Shown: positions 8,494 through 17,901 of the stretch, piece after piece
Layout of the letters: each line of letters opens with the position of its first letter
Position numbering within the stretch: the stretch's first letter is position 1
Assembly (NCBI GenBank): GCA_051252005.1
Contig: JBPOEZ010000005.1
Location: forward strand, 1 to 64,000
Length of the DNA: 64,000 nucleotides
Source: JACOMS01 sp051252005
GTDB taxonomy: Bacteria > Pseudomonadota > Alphaproteobacteria > Caulobacterales > Maricaulaceae
Direction: 5' to 3'
Notes under the pieces: generated by a model
Told to the model about the DNA's origin: nothing
Seen by the model: the letters and a program-made list of their open reading frames with translations, nothing else
Databases searched by the model: none
Made by a program: the position numbers and the translations under genes

Positions 8494-9762
8494 ATGCGCC
8501 ACTTTACATACCGGAACGGCGAAATGTTCGCCGAAGATGTCGCCTTGCGGGATATCGCAAAAAACGTGGGCACGCCCGCCTATGTCTATTCCGCAGCAAC
8601 GCTGCAGCGCCATTACGAGGTCTTTACGGAGAGCTTTGAGGGCGCGCGGGCCTTGGTGGCTTATTCAGTAAAAGCCAACTCAAACCTTGCCGTATTAGCG
8701 ACCCTTGCAAAGCTTGGCGCAGGCGCTGATGTGGTCAGCGGCGGTGAACTTTACCGCGCGCTGAAAGCCGGAATTCCGGCAAGTAAAATCGTGTTCTCAG
8801 GCGTCGGAAAAACTAAGGACGAAATGCGCGCCGGACTCGAGGCGGGCATCCGTGTTTTCAATGTCGAAAGCCATCCTGAACTCGAAGCTTTAAATGAAGT
8901 CGCCATGTCTATGAACGCCGTTGCGCCTATCGCCTTTCGGGTGAACCCCGATGTTAGCGCGGGCGGCCACGCGAAAATTTCAACGGGTAAAGCCGAAAAT
9001 AAATTTGGGATCGCTTGGGCGAGCGCAGAGAGTGCCTATGCCCGCGCAGCCGCGCTTCCAGGTATCGAGATCGTCGGCGTTGACCTTCATATTGGCAGCC
9101 AGATCGATAAGCTAGAACCGTTCGAAGCGGCTATAGCGAAAGTCAGTGACCTTATTTCGCGTTTGCGCGCGCAAGGACACACGATTAAAAGTTTCGATAT
9201 GGGCGGCGGATTAGGTATTCCCTACGGCGACACGAGCGAAGCTCCGCCTCTGCCGTCAGTCTACGGCGAAATGGTGAAGCGGCTTACAAAGCCGCTGGAT
9301 GTTGAATTAATTTTCGAACCTGGGCGGATTATTGCGGGTAATGCCGGCGTCCTTCTCTCCGAAGTGCTTTATGTCAAAGAAGGCGCAGACCGGACATTTT
9401 TAATTGTCGACGCGGCTATGAATGATCTTATCCGGCCGGCGCTATATGACGCGTACCACGGTATTGAGCCTGTTAAGGCGCCAAAAGACGGCAGCGTAAA
9501 AACACCGTATGATGTGGTCGGGCCGATTTGCGAGACGGGAGATACGTTCACCAAAGCGCGCGATTTGTCGCCTATGGACGCGGGAGACTTGCTTGTTATG
9601 CATTCCGCTGGGGCCTACGGCGCGGCGCAGTCCTCGCAATATAATACGAGGCCCTTAATTCCCGAAGTCCTCGTCCATGGCGACCAATATTCCGTCATCC
9701 GGAAACGTCCGACACTAGACGAGATCCTAGCTTATGAAAGTGTTCCGGATTGGTTGGTGTAG
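8494..9762 (+). CDS. lysA: Diaminopimelate decarboxylase, 422 aa
   Basis: Last step of lysine synthesis: PLP-dependent decarboxylation of meso-diaminopimelate. Fold-type III motifs are all present: YSVKAN with the PLP lysine (residue about 56), HIGSQI, GGGLGIPY, the phosphate-binding EPGRIIAGNAG, and GPICETGD with the active-site Cys contributed across the dimer. Full length for the family. It follows lptM by 3 bases and is probably co-transcribed with it. Between its stop and the tRNA (9763-9893) I see no gene. Confidence 0.97.
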   Translation: MRHFTYRNGEMFAEDVALRDIAKNVGTPAYVYSAATLQRHYEVFTESFEGARALVAYSVKANSNLAVLATLAKLGAGADVVSGGELYRALKAGIPASKIVFSGVGKTKDEMRAGLEAGIRVFNVESHPELEALNEVAMSMNAVAPIAFRVNPDVSAGGHAKISTGKAENKFGIAWASAESAYARAAALPGIEIVGVDLHIGSQIDKLEPFEAAIAKVSDLISRLRAQGHTIKSFDMGGGLGIPYGDTSEAPPLPSVYGEMVKRLTKPLDVELIFEPGRIIAGNAGVLLSEVLYVKEGADRTFLIVDAAMNDLIRPALYDAYHGIEPVKAPKDGSVKTPYDVVGPICETGDTFTKARDLSPMDAGDLLVMHSAGAYGAAQSSQYNTRPLIPEVLVHGDQYSVIRKRPTLDEILAYESVPDWLV

Positions 9763-9893
9763 AGGGTAAGGGGTTTTAAGCGATTTCGATTCGCGAAGCG
9801 AGGCGATTGAAAATAAGCTGTATTTGAGACATAAAACTGTCACTTACCGCTTGAACTCTCGCGGCAAGGCCCCTATATACCGTTTCTCTTTGA

Positions 9894-9970
<77 letters not shown>

Positions 9971-9976
9971 AAATTA

Positions 9977-10001
9977 ACCCGCCTTTATGGCGGGTTTTTT
10001 G
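9977..10001 (+). terminator. Intrinsic terminator after tRNA-fMet
   Basis: AACCCGCC pairs with GGCGGGTT around a TTTAT loop and is followed by a T-run. It ends the tRNA transcript; the convergent gene ends at 10027. Confidence 0.88.
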
Positions 10002-10026
10002 TTGGGATATTGCTGATTGTTTTGGG

Positions 10027-11127
10027 CTATTTATATCCGGGTGTGACGTAAATTTGGTTGTTTAGGTATTGCTGACGTTGCGCATTCATTTGGTCGATAT
10101 CCCGTTGGCCTTTATCGAGGGCGCTGCTTAAGCTGTTCCAAAATTCGTCCTTTTGATTTCGCCGAGCCTGCCTTGTATCGCGGGCTTCTCTATTGGCGTT
10201 GATACGGTCAACATAATCATCAAATTCTGACCGCGTCTCTTTTCGGCTAGCATGCCGTTTTACAATGTCGTCATACAGCGCAAGCAAAGTCTCTTGAACG
10301 CTCCAAAAGTCACGCGGAGCAGAGAATTTAAAACCGCCATCATCGAGCATGGTTATTTTTCCGCCAATATCTTTAACAAAGTTTTTGAAGTGTTCTAAGT
10401 CATCATCAACAGCGTCCATCATGCAATAGCCCCAAGCCTCATTATCGGCATTGGCTTGATTGATGGCATAGTTGCTCGCATCGTGATCTATTTTCACAGG
10501 ACGGCCACATTGCGGGTTAGGGTGTCTGTAAGCAGAGACCTTCTTCTTAATAACTTCAAACTTTTTATCATGCTCTGCGATATCAGCTTGGTAAGCTTGC
10601 TCTTCTGCTTCGTCCTCCATTTCCATCTGCATAAAATACCAAGCGCGCTCGAAATCTTCGGTTGTAAAAGAAAATGTCATTTCACTCCTCTCCGGCGGCG
10701 TAATGCTAACGTCAATCCGGCGGCTTGAGCCTACAGCTTGGAAGTCAGCGGGGGACAAAAGCACCACAATATAGGATATATTCGAGTCAGGACGCGGGTC
10801 AGCTACGATGTCGATGACGCCTGTTAACGTCAGCTTGCTTTGAGCAGCCCCTGTTTTGGCATCGTCTTTAGGCTGAATAAAAACAGTGATAGATTCTGGG
10901 GTTAACGCCGGCCGGGTTCCGTTATTGTATGGCATGAGCAAACGGAGCGACCCGTCCGCATCCCACATGAAGAGAGATAATGAGGCGATCTTGCTCCGCG
11001 TTTTCATCACATGCATAGGAGCGAGCCCCTCCATGAGGGTCTGCCTTCCGTAAGACGTCCAAGTCTCTGCCTTCGCAAAAGCAGGCGTGCTGATCAAAAG
11101 GATAAGAAACGCAATTAGGACTCTCAT
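10027..11127 (-). CDS. Hypothetical exported protein, 366 aa
   Basis: I do not recognise the family. ATG 11127 is preceded by AGGAG at good distance and opens a signal peptide (MRVLIAFLILLISTPAFA). The mature protein has a beta-rich first half and a long charged helical second half with many Glu/Lys/Arg heptads, plausibly coiled coil (about residues 165-205 and 300-350), ending in a Gln/Asn-rich tail. It stands alone, convergent to the tRNA and divergent from nothing obvious. A periplasmic structural role is possible but not shown. Confidence 0.7.
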   Translation of the reverse strand: MRVLIAFLILLISTPAFAKAETWTSYGRQTLMEGLAPMHVMKTRSKIASLSLFMWDADGSLRLLMPYNNGTRPALTPESITVFIQPKDDAKTGAAQSKLTLTGVIDIVADPRPDSNISYIVVLLSPADFQAVGSSRRIDVSITPPERSEMTFSFTTEDFERAWYFMQMEMEDEAEEQAYQADIAEHDKKFEVIKKKVSAYRHPNPQCGRPVKIDHDASNYAINQANADNEAWGYCMMDAVDDDLEHFKNFVKDIGGKITMLDDGGFKFSAPRDFWSVQETLLALYDDIVKRHASRKETRSEFDDYVDRINANREARDTRQARRNQKDEFWNSLSSALDKGQRDIDQMNAQRQQYLNNQIYVTPGYK

Positions 11128-11219
11128 GAGCGTACTCCTAACGCTCACATAGCACGTTTGGGCAAATTTTCAAACGGCGTATTATAATGAGCTTTTAGGA
11201 TTATGAAATTTCGAGGTGC

Positions 11220-11678
11220 TTAGTCTTTGGGCTGTGTCAGCGTTTCCATGAACGCACTGAAGCGGGACAAAGTTTGTGTGAAGCTTGCGGCTGAAACATC
11301 ATCACCGAACTCATCTACGATAGCTTTGTTAAGGCGGGTTGCGACGCTTTTATATATGTCCCGTCCAGTTTTAGTCGGAGATAGGGAAAGCCGCCGTTTA
11401 TCGGACGCATCAGTGGTTTTTTGTATGAGGCTATTTTCGATGAGGGAACTAACCGCGCGGCTGACGATGGTTTTATCCATGGGCGTTATAGCGGCGACTT
11501 CCGCCGAAGTTCGGCCCGGCTTCTCGGCGACAGCGGCGAGGACGCGCCATTGGCTGAGGTTAAGGCCAGCCTCTTCGCGGACGATGCCTAACGTATAGCG
11601 GCTTATCTGATCGGCGAGGACGACGGCCCTGTAAGGCCAAAAGGTTTCGAGTTCGATATGTGTGGACGAGTCAGTCAT
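11220..11678 (-). CDS. MarR family transcriptional regulator, 152 aa
   Basis: Winged helix-turn-helix of MarR type: the recognition region reads DKTIVSRAVSSLIENSLI and the wing is TDASDKRRLSLSPTKTG, with the conserved D-x-R-x-x. ATG 11678 gives a family-typical N-terminus; an open frame to 11747 would run across the operator. The gene is divergent from the 4-hydroxyphenylpyruvate dioxygenase gene, and two GTTGC..GCAAC palindromes lie in the 92-bp gap, so it very likely represses itself and the dioxygenase, with a tyrosine-degradation intermediate as likely ligand (inference). Confidence 0.9.
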   Translation of the reverse strand: MTDSSTHIELETFWPYRAVVLADQISRYTLGIVREEAGLNLSQWRVLAAVAEKPGRTSAEVAAITPMDKTIVSRAVSSLIENSLIQKTTDASDKRRLSLSPTKTGRDIYKSVATRLNKAIVDEFGDDVSAASFTQTLSRFSAFMETLTQPKD

Positions 11679-11704
11679 GGTGAGGTCTTCAGTGCAAGAA
11701 ATTG

Positions 11705-11718
11705 GTTGCAAATGCAAC
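11705..11718. promoter_or_regulatory. MarR-type operator 1 (GTTGCAAATGCAAC)
   Basis: A perfect inverted repeat, GTTGCA and TGCAAC with a 2-base centre, in the intergenic space between the marR-type gene and the dioxygenase gene. Confidence 0.65.
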
Positions 11719-11730
11719 AAATATTGTTTA

Positions 11731-11744
11731 GTTGTTATTGCAAC
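11731..11744. promoter_or_regulatory. MarR-type operator 2 (GTTGTTATTGCAAC)
   Basis: A degenerate copy of operator 1 (outer GTTG and CAAC kept), 26 bp centre to centre from it, so both copies face roughly the same side of the helix. It lies 27 bases before the dioxygenase start codon. Confidence 0.55.
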
Positions 11745-11770
11745 CAATAATATAACTTATGGAGACACTA

Positions 11771-12868
11771 ATGTCAGACCTTTTTGAAAACCCTATGGGA
11801 CTCGACGGATTTGAATTCATTGAATTTTCTGCGCCAGAAAAAGGCCAGCTGGAAACAGTATTTACAACAATGGGCTTTACGAAAGTCGCGCGGCATAGAT
11901 CCAAGGATGTCGAGCTTTGGCGTCAAGGCGGCATTAATTTAATTACTAATTATGAGTCAAATTCACCCGCTAAACATTTCTGCCGCGAGCACGGTCCTAG
12001 CGCTTGCGGTATGGCTTTTCGCGTAAAGAACGCTAAGGCGACGTATGAGCGCGCAGTAGAGCTCGGCGCAGAAACTGTTGAAATGAATGTAGGCCCGATG
12101 GAATTATCTATTCCGGCTATTCGCGGTATTGGCGGCGGCCTTATTTATTTCATCGACCGTTACGGCGACGCGCTGTCTATTTATGATATTGATTTTGACT
12201 ATATTGAAGGCGTCGATAAAAATCCCAAAGGCTTTGGCTTTAACATAGTAGATCACCTGACACACAATGTGTATCGGGGCCGGATGGATTACTGGGCGGA
12301 ATATTATGAGCGCCTGTTCAATTTCCGCGAAATCCGTTTCTTTGATATTAAGGGTGAATATACGGGTCTTAAATCTCGCGCACTAACCGCGCCTGACGGA
12401 AAAATTCGTATTCCATTGAACGAAGAAGGCGAGGCTGGAAAAGGCCAGATTGAAGAATATCTGCTTGAGCACCGCGGCGAGGGTATTCAGCATATCGCGC
12501 TGTCGTGTGATGATCTATACGCCTGTGTCGATAAGCTCCGCGAGGCTGGCGTCAAGCTTATGACCGCGCCGCCTGAAACGTATTACGGCATGCTCGATGA
12601 ACGTCTTCCTGGCCACGGCGAGAGCGTAGCTGACCTTAAAATGCGGGGCATATTGCTAGACGGGAGCACTGAAGACAATGATCCACGTTTGCTTTTGCAA
12701 ATTTTTGCAGAACCGCAAATTGGGCCGGTGTTTTTTGAATTTATTCAGCGCAAAGGCGATGACGGATTCGGCGAAGGTAACTTCAAAGCTTTGTTTAAAT
12801 CCATAGAACGCGACCAAATTAATCGCGGCGTCTTAAAAGAGGTCGCGCACCCTAAAGCGCGGGCATAA
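11771..12868 (+). CDS. hppD: 4-hydroxyphenylpyruvate dioxygenase, 365 aa
   Basis: Converts 4-hydroxyphenylpyruvate to homogentisate in tyrosine breakdown; a non-haem Fe(II) enzyme. Two vicinal-oxygen-chelate halves are present. The iron ligands appear as His in VDHLTHNVY, His in GIQHIALSCDD and Glu in FFEFIQRKGDDGFGEGNF; the C-terminal FGEGNFKALF gating helix is typical. ATG 11771 is preceded by GGAG; the ATG at 11759 overlaps that site. No other homogentisate-pathway gene lies nearby. Control by the divergent MarR regulator is likely. Confidence 0.96.
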   Translation: MSDLFENPMGLDGFEFIEFSAPEKGQLETVFTTMGFTKVARHRSKDVELWRQGGINLITNYESNSPAKHFCREHGPSACGMAFRVKNAKATYERAVELGAETVEMNVGPMELSIPAIRGIGGGLIYFIDRYGDALSIYDIDFDYIEGVDKNPKGFGFNIVDHLTHNVYRGRMDYWAEYYERLFNFREIRFFDIKGEYTGLKSRALTAPDGKIRIPLNEEGEAGKGQIEEYLLEHRGEGIQHIALSCDDLYACVDKLREAGVKLMTAPPETYYGMLDERLPGHGESVADLKMRGILLDGSTEDNDPRLLLQIFAEPQIGPVFFEFIQRKGDDGFGEGNFKALFKSIERDQINRGVLKEVAHPKARA

Positions 12869-12953
12869 CCAGGTACGACCGGAAAGGCCTGTAGAAACAT
12901 ATGTTGCGGTCATAGCGCGAAACCCCCATACTTAATCAAAAACGGGGACATAT

Positions 12954-14414
12954 ATGGCCAGCCAGCTTTCAAGTATCGACGGGACTTTTCTTTATACGGA
13001 TTCGCGCAATACGCCGGAAACGATAGGCAACTTTGGAATTTATGACCCGTCGACGGCGAGAGACGGTTTCGTTCGGTTTAAGGATATTCTCCGCACATTT
13101 GAAACGCGGCTAGACCGTGTTCCGACGTTCACGAAAAAAATCATGCGCGTTCCAATGGATTTGGACCAAGCGTACTGGATCGAAGATGAAAACTTTGATT
13201 TGGAATATCATGTCCGCCATATTGCGCTACCTAAGCCCGGCGATTGGCGGCAGCTGCAAATTTTAATTGCGCGTCTCCATAGCCACCCGCTCGATCTCGA
13301 CCGTCCGCTTTGGCAGACGTATATTATTGAGGGGCTGGACGGTATCGAAGGCATCCCTAAAGGGTGTTTCGCGCATTATATAAAACTCCATCACGCCGCC
13401 GTTGACGGCATGGGCGCGAACCAATTTCTATTTTCTCTCCATGATGCAGAGCCTGTGTTCCCTGTTGGTGAGTATGGGAGTGATCTTAAGAAACGAGCGC
13501 CAGCAGAAAAGCCCCGCCTGCCAGAAATGGCGGCGCGAGCCTATACAAATTTTCTAAAGCAACAGCTAGGCCTCGCAAAGCTCGGCGCAGAGGCCTTGCC
13601 GCAATTGGCGAAAGAGCGAAAATTTCGCAAAGAACATGGCGTTAAAAAAATACATAAAAAACCCGAAACGCGGTTTGAAAAAACGTTATCGCCAAACCGA
13701 GTCTATGCCGCGCTCGAGTTCCCGTTCTCCAAAGTGAAAGAGATTAGGCAGGCCGTTCCGGGTGTTACTGTCAATGATTTGGCGGTGACGATTGTTTCGC
13801 GAGGACTGAGGTCGTATTTGTCGAGCAAGGATGAACTGCCAGACCAGAGCCTTATCTCCATGGTGCCAGTTTCGCTAAGGAAGCAGGAAGAGGCTACGGG
13901 CGGCGGGAATGCGGTGTCGATGCTGACCGTACCGATTCACACAGATGTTGCTGACCCTCTCGAAGCGTTAAAGCGCGTAAACGAAACCATGACCAAGTCA
14001 AAAATTCAGCGCCAAGACGTCGGTGAACCCATCATGATAAAAGCTGCTGATCATATCCCAAGTGTCGTGCAATCAGGCATAGGTCAGCTATTGAACATCG
14101 CCCCTAGTATTGGACGCTCCGCGACCCCTGCGAACACGACGATATCAAATGTGCCGGGCCCGCGCGTGCCGATGTATCTTGCGGGCGCGAAAGCGATTAA
14201 ATTCCACGGCATTGGAATTTTGGTACAGGGCATGGGGCTGTTTAATGTCGTCAGCTCATACCTAGATAATATGACGATTTCATTTCTCGCTTGCCGCAAT
14301 CAAATGCCTGATCCCGAAGTTTATGAGGCGGCGATAAGAGAGGCTTTCGAAGAAATTTATACGGCGGCCACGAACCCTGCAGCGAAACCTAAGCCGAAAT
14401 CAAAGAAGACGTAA
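12954..14414 (+). CDS. Wax ester synthase/diacylglycerol acyltransferase (WS/DGAT), 486 aa
   Basis: Esterifies fatty alcohols or diacylglycerol with acyl-CoA, making wax esters or triacylglycerol for lipid inclusions. The catalytic HHAAVDG (HHxxxDG) is at about residues 146-152, and the C-terminal family motifs NVPGPRVPMY and VSYLDN-type GLFN are visible. Full length for the family; the end is Lys/Pro-rich. Separated by 85 bases from the dioxygenase gene, with its own GGGGAC-type ribosome site. A second, diverged family member lies at 17902. It is convergent with gpsA, which makes the glycerol-3-phosphate needed for triacylglycerol. Confidence 0.93.
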   Translation: MASQLSSIDGTFLYTDSRNTPETIGNFGIYDPSTARDGFVRFKDILRTFETRLDRVPTFTKKIMRVPMDLDQAYWIEDENFDLEYHVRHIALPKPGDWRQLQILIARLHSHPLDLDRPLWQTYIIEGLDGIEGIPKGCFAHYIKLHHAAVDGMGANQFLFSLHDAEPVFPVGEYGSDLKKRAPAEKPRLPEMAARAYTNFLKQQLGLAKLGAEALPQLAKERKFRKEHGVKKIHKKPETRFEKTLSPNRVYAALEFPFSKVKEIRQAVPGVTVNDLAVTIVSRGLRSYLSSKDELPDQSLISMVPVSLRKQEEATGGGNAVSMLTVPIHTDVADPLEALKRVNETMTKSKIQRQDVGEPIMIKAADHIPSVVQSGIGQLLNIAPSIGRSATPANTTISNVPGPRVPMYLAGAKAIKFHGIGILVQGMGLFNVVSSYLDNMTISFLACRNQMPDPEVYEAAIREAFEEIYTAATNPAAKPKPKSKKT

Positions 14415-14437
14415 TTAATTCGCTCTATTAACGCGGC

Positions 14438-15439
14438 TTACCCTACGTCCCATTCCGCACCGACACTGCGTCCTGTCAGGCCTTTAAAGGCTTGCAAGGC
14501 TGTTTTCTCGCCTTGCACAACTGAGAAAACGTCGGTGGCGATGGGCATTTGAACATTATATTGTTTTGCAAGCGCCATGACCGCAGGCGCGCTTTTCACG
14601 CCTTCGGCGACCATAACCATCTCTTCAATAATTTCGTCGATCTTGCGGCCCTTGCCGAGCTGTACGCCGACATGGCGGTTGCGACTCAGATTACTGGTAC
14701 AGGTCGCAATCATGTCGCCCATTCCGGCGAGACCGGCGAAGGTTTCCTGCCGCCCGCCCATAGCCATACCGAGGCGAGTAACTTCGGCGAGGCCGCGTGT
14801 GATTAGGGCAGAGCGCGTATTGTCACCCGCGCCTAGGCCGTCACCCATGCCGACGGCGATGGCGATAATGTTCTTAAGCACGCCGCCTAGTTCGCAGCCG
14901 AGAAGATCGGTATTGGTGTAAACGCGAAATAATCCAGAATGAAAAATCTTTTGAAGCTCGCCTAGGATAATTTCGTCTTCCATGGCGAGGACACTGGCCG
15001 CCGCTTGTCCTGCTATAATCTCGCGAGCGAGATTAGGGCCGGTTAGAACGCCGACAGGATGACCGACAAGAACGTCTTGGATAAGCTGCGTCATGCGCTG
15101 CCCCGAGGATAGTTCAAGGCCTTTCGTGAGGCTGATGACGGGAACCCAAGGTCTTAGGTGCGGCTTTACCTGTTCAAGAACGTCGCGGAAACTATGGGAC
15201 GGAACGCCCATGACGAGCACATCACAATCTTGAACGGCTTCTTTTATGTCGGCGGTGGCTTTGAGCGTTTTTGGAAGTTTTGCATCGAGCAAGTATTTTC
15301 GGTTCGTGTGGCTCGTATTGATTTCGGCAACTGTATCCGGATTGCGTGCCCACATTGTAATAGGCGCGTTACGCGAAATAATTGATGCAACTGTCGTGCC
15401 CCAGCTTCCGCCGCCCAAAAGTGCTACCCGTAACTTCAT
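14438..15439 (-). CDS. gpsA: Glycerol-3-phosphate dehydrogenase [NAD(P)+], 333 aa
   Basis: Reduces dihydroxyacetone phosphate to sn-glycerol-3-phosphate, the backbone for all glycerolipids. The Rossmann motif LLGGGSWGTT opens the protein; the catalytic lysine is in GCELGGVLKNIIAIAVG and the substrate loop is DNTRSALITRGLAE. ATG 15439 places the Rossmann strand at the N-terminus as usual; the frame is open to 15544 but that would overlap the neighbouring gene. It sits at the end of the minus-strand lipid block that also holds plsB and the PlsC fusion. Confidence 0.96.
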   Translation of the reverse strand: MKLRVALLGGGSWGTTVASIISRNAPITMWARNPDTVAEINTSHTNRKYLLDAKLPKTLKATADIKEAVQDCDVLVMGVPSHSFRDVLEQVKPHLRPWVPVISLTKGLELSSGQRMTQLIQDVLVGHPVGVLTGPNLAREIIAGQAAASVLAMEDEIILGELQKIFHSGLFRVYTNTDLLGCELGGVLKNIIAIAVGMGDGLGAGDNTRSALITRGLAEVTRLGMAMGGRQETFAGLAGMGDMIATCTSNLSRNRHVGVQLGKGRKIDEIIEEMVMVAEGVKSAPAVMALAKQYNVQMPIATDVFSVVQGEKTALQAFKGLTGRSVGAEWDVG

Positions 15440-15524
15440 AACCCATCCCCATAGTGTTTTTTTATGAAGAGTCGCATTAATCCCTGCCTTTGGCAAGAAT
15501 GGGGATGACGGAAAACGTTTAAAG

Positions 15525-16376
15525 CTAAGCGGGAAGCCTCGCATTCAGCCAGTCTGTCATGTCAGCAAGAACGGCTTTGCGCTCAGGCTCATTGAAGATT
15601 TCATGATAAAGCTCTGGATAAATTTTGAGGGTCTTGTCTTTGGAGGAAACGCCCTCGTGAATTAACGTAGACCCTTCTGGCGCGGCCAGCCCGTCTTCTT
15701 CGCCGTGAAGGCAAAGTATCGGCAGGGTGATTTTTGAAAGATTGCCTTGAGCGTCTTGCATGCTTGATAGCATTTCAGCCGCCAAACGAGCACTCATCTT
15801 TCCGTTATAAACAAGCGGGTCGTCTAGGTATTTTTTAACCACGGCGGGATCGCGGCTAACACTATCACTATCAAGGGCTAACACGCCTACTTTCGGCGCA
15901 AGCTTCGACATAAGACGGCTTACGAAAAGCAGACCCTTAGACGGTTCTTCTGTGGGTATAATAGCTGGGCCAGATAAGACGGCTGCGGCGAACGCGCCTT
16001 GGTTTTGGATGAGATAACGTGTGCTGATCAAGCCGCCCATACTATGGCCCACTAAAACAATCGGTAGGCTCGGGTGGTTTTCTTGTACGCATGCAAGGAG
16101 CGCATCAACCCCGTCAAGGAAGGCGGAAAATTTGGGAACAAACCCCCGAGCGCCGCCAGATTTTCCGTGTCCCCAATGGTCAACCGCGTAGACGGCGTAA
16201 TTATCTTTGCCGCAAATCTCTGCGAATTCTGCGTAGCGTCCGCCATGTTCGGCGTAGCCATGAATGAGCATGATGACAGCCTTGGCTTTGGCTGGCTGCC
16301 ATGCTTGGTAATAAAGTTCAGTGCCCGCACCTGCGGACATGGAGCTTACTTGTAAGTGTCCTTCAGTATAGGTCAT
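15525..16376 (-). CDS. Monoacylglycerol lipase-like alpha/beta hydrolase, 283 aa
   Basis: Serine hydrolase of the lysophospholipase/monoacylglycerol lipase type. The oxyanion HGYAEHGGRY loop, the nucleophile elbow GHSMGG (Ser112), the acid in LHGEEDGLA and the catalytic His in ELYHEIFNEPER fit this family closely. No signal peptide, so it acts in the cytoplasm. The ATG overlaps the stop of the patatin gene (ATGA), so the two lipases are translationally coupled and probably mobilise the same lipid store (inference). Confidence 0.92.
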   Translation of the reverse strand: MTYTEGHLQVSSMSAGAGTELYYQAWQPAKAKAVIMLIHGYAEHGGRYAEFAEICGKDNYAVYAVDHWGHGKSGGARGFVPKFSAFLDGVDALLACVQENHPSLPIVLVGHSMGGLISTRYLIQNQGAFAAAVLSGPAIIPTEEPSKGLLFVSRLMSKLAPKVGVLALDSDSVSRDPAVVKKYLDDPLVYNGKMSARLAAEMLSSMQDAQGNLSKITLPILCLHGEEDGLAAPEGSTLIHEGVSSKDKTLKIYPELYHEIFNEPERKAVLADMTDWLNARLPA

Positions 16377-17851
16377 GCGACTTTCTTTACGTCGACTAAT
16401 TTGTGCTCATGTGCGAGTTGCTGGTCAAATTCAAGGACGATACGATCAAGGACTTGGCTAATGCGGGTCTGTGTTCTAATCATTTCAAGCTTTGGCCAAC
16501 TGGTCCGTTTTCCCATGTTTAATAAATACTGCATGTCTTTTTGCGAGATATCACCGAGAAGCTTATGCGGCGCCCAGAAAACGGGCGGACGAATAATATT
16601 AATGTCGCCGCTATAGTTCTGATTAATCACGGATAAGGCCATATTGGTCGCGCTGTTCAGGCGGGGAAAGCGGGATAAAGGTCTCCGGAAGATTGTCGCA
16701 TTGGCATTGGCCCAGGCTTTGAAGGTGTCGGAAGAGGCTTTGACAATGGCGGCCGCTGTTTGGTTTCTTGATGTCAAATTGTTGACAAAGGTCGTTACGA
16801 ATGGGTTGGCTTGGCTAACAATATAGTGGTTCACCCCGTACAGACGAGAGAGCCGTTTGGCCGGAAGGTCATTGGTTACAGAGCCGTCTACCCATTTTTT
16901 TGACGCCAAATAGGGCTGACGGTCGCCGTTATGGTCTTTGGCCATCAATGTCACAGGCGGGTAAATGCCCGGAACCGCGCAGGACGCTAAGACGGCTTCG
17001 CGGACGCAAACATTGGGAGAGGCAATCGCATTTAAAAGCCGCGACTTTTGATGTTCCTGCGCCGGAGCAATCGAAACATTAAGCTGCCGCCCTGTAAGCT
17101 CATAAGCTTCTTGGAACGTGAGGTCGGGAATGATCTTCCAAAGCATTTTCTTGACCTTGAGGCCTCGTAGATACATTTGGCGATCCCGAGCTGGTGTCTC
17201 CTCTGTGTCAACGTCGCCCATAATCCCTTTTAAATAACCAAGATCAAAATACTTTTCTACGTCTTCATCCGTGTGGGTACAAGCAACAGCGCCGATCACA
17301 GAACCGCCGCTAGATCCTGAAATAATGCTAGGCAGTATGCCTTCCTTCCAAAGCGCTTTTAAGACGCCAAGGTGGAAGTAAAGGAAGTTTCCAGAGCCGC
17401 TCATTAAAAAAGCAGAGCGGCCATAACAATGCTGCGCGCGTTTGAAAAATTCGAGTTTTTCATCGAATGTAATGTCCGTATTGTTGGGATCCGCTAGATA
17501 CTCAAGCGAATCGACAATCGCTGACACATATTGCTCAATGAGTGATTTCGTGCCGAACTTGGCCTTTTGATAAAGACGGACATTGCCCATACCGTCCATG
17601 TTTCCGTGAATGCCTTCATTGAGGGCAAACAGCAGCCCTGCACTGTCCTGATTGGCTCTAAGTGCGAGTAAATTCGTCAGTCTGCGGCGAATAGATTGGT
17701 AGCCGTAATGCCGGCTTTCATCATTGCTTTTCCACGCATCTGCGCCTGACGCCATGTCATAGGCTTGAGCCGATTCTTGCCAGTCAGCGTAGCTTCCTGC
17801 TCGCGTTAAGCCTTTTTCGTGCTTCTTGATATTGTTCACTAACATGGACAT
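16373..17851 (-). CDS. Patatin-like phospholipase/TAG lipase with DUF3336, 492 aa
   Basis: The N-terminal about 150 residues match the DUF3336 region found before patatin domains in triacylglycerol lipases of the Tgl3/SDP1 type and in bacterial relatives. The patatin domain has the nucleophile elbow SGSSGGS and the dyad aspartate in WVDGSVTND. Such proteins release fatty acids from triacylglycerol or phospholipid. No signal peptide. First of a two-gene lipase unit with the monoacylglycerol lipase-like gene, and next to WS/DGAT and PlsB genes, which favours a storage-lipid substrate. Confidence 0.9.
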   Translation of the reverse strand: MSMLVNNIKKHEKGLTRAGSYADWQESAQAYDMASGADAWKSNDESRHYGYQSIRRRLTNLLALRANQDSAGLLFALNEGIHGNMDGMGNVRLYQKAKFGTKSLIEQYVSAIVDSLEYLADPNNTDITFDEKLEFFKRAQHCYGRSAFLMSGSGNFLYFHLGVLKALWKEGILPSIISGSSGGSVIGAVACTHTDEDVEKYFDLGYLKGIMGDVDTEETPARDRQMYLRGLKVKKMLWKIIPDLTFQEAYELTGRQLNVSIAPAQEHQKSRLLNAIASPNVCVREAVLASCAVPGIYPPVTLMAKDHNGDRQPYLASKKWVDGSVTNDLPAKRLSRLYGVNHYIVSQANPFVTTFVNNLTSRNQTAAAIVKASSDTFKAWANANATIFRRPLSRFPRLNSATNMALSVINQNYSGDINIIRPPVFWAPHKLLGDISQKDMQYLLNMGKRTSWPKLEMIRTQTRISQVLDRIVLEFDQQLAHEHKLVDVKKVA

Positions 17852-17901
17852 TCCTTACAGAAGAAACCTGTGAGAGCGAAAGCTAACACAGCGGACCTTC
17901 A

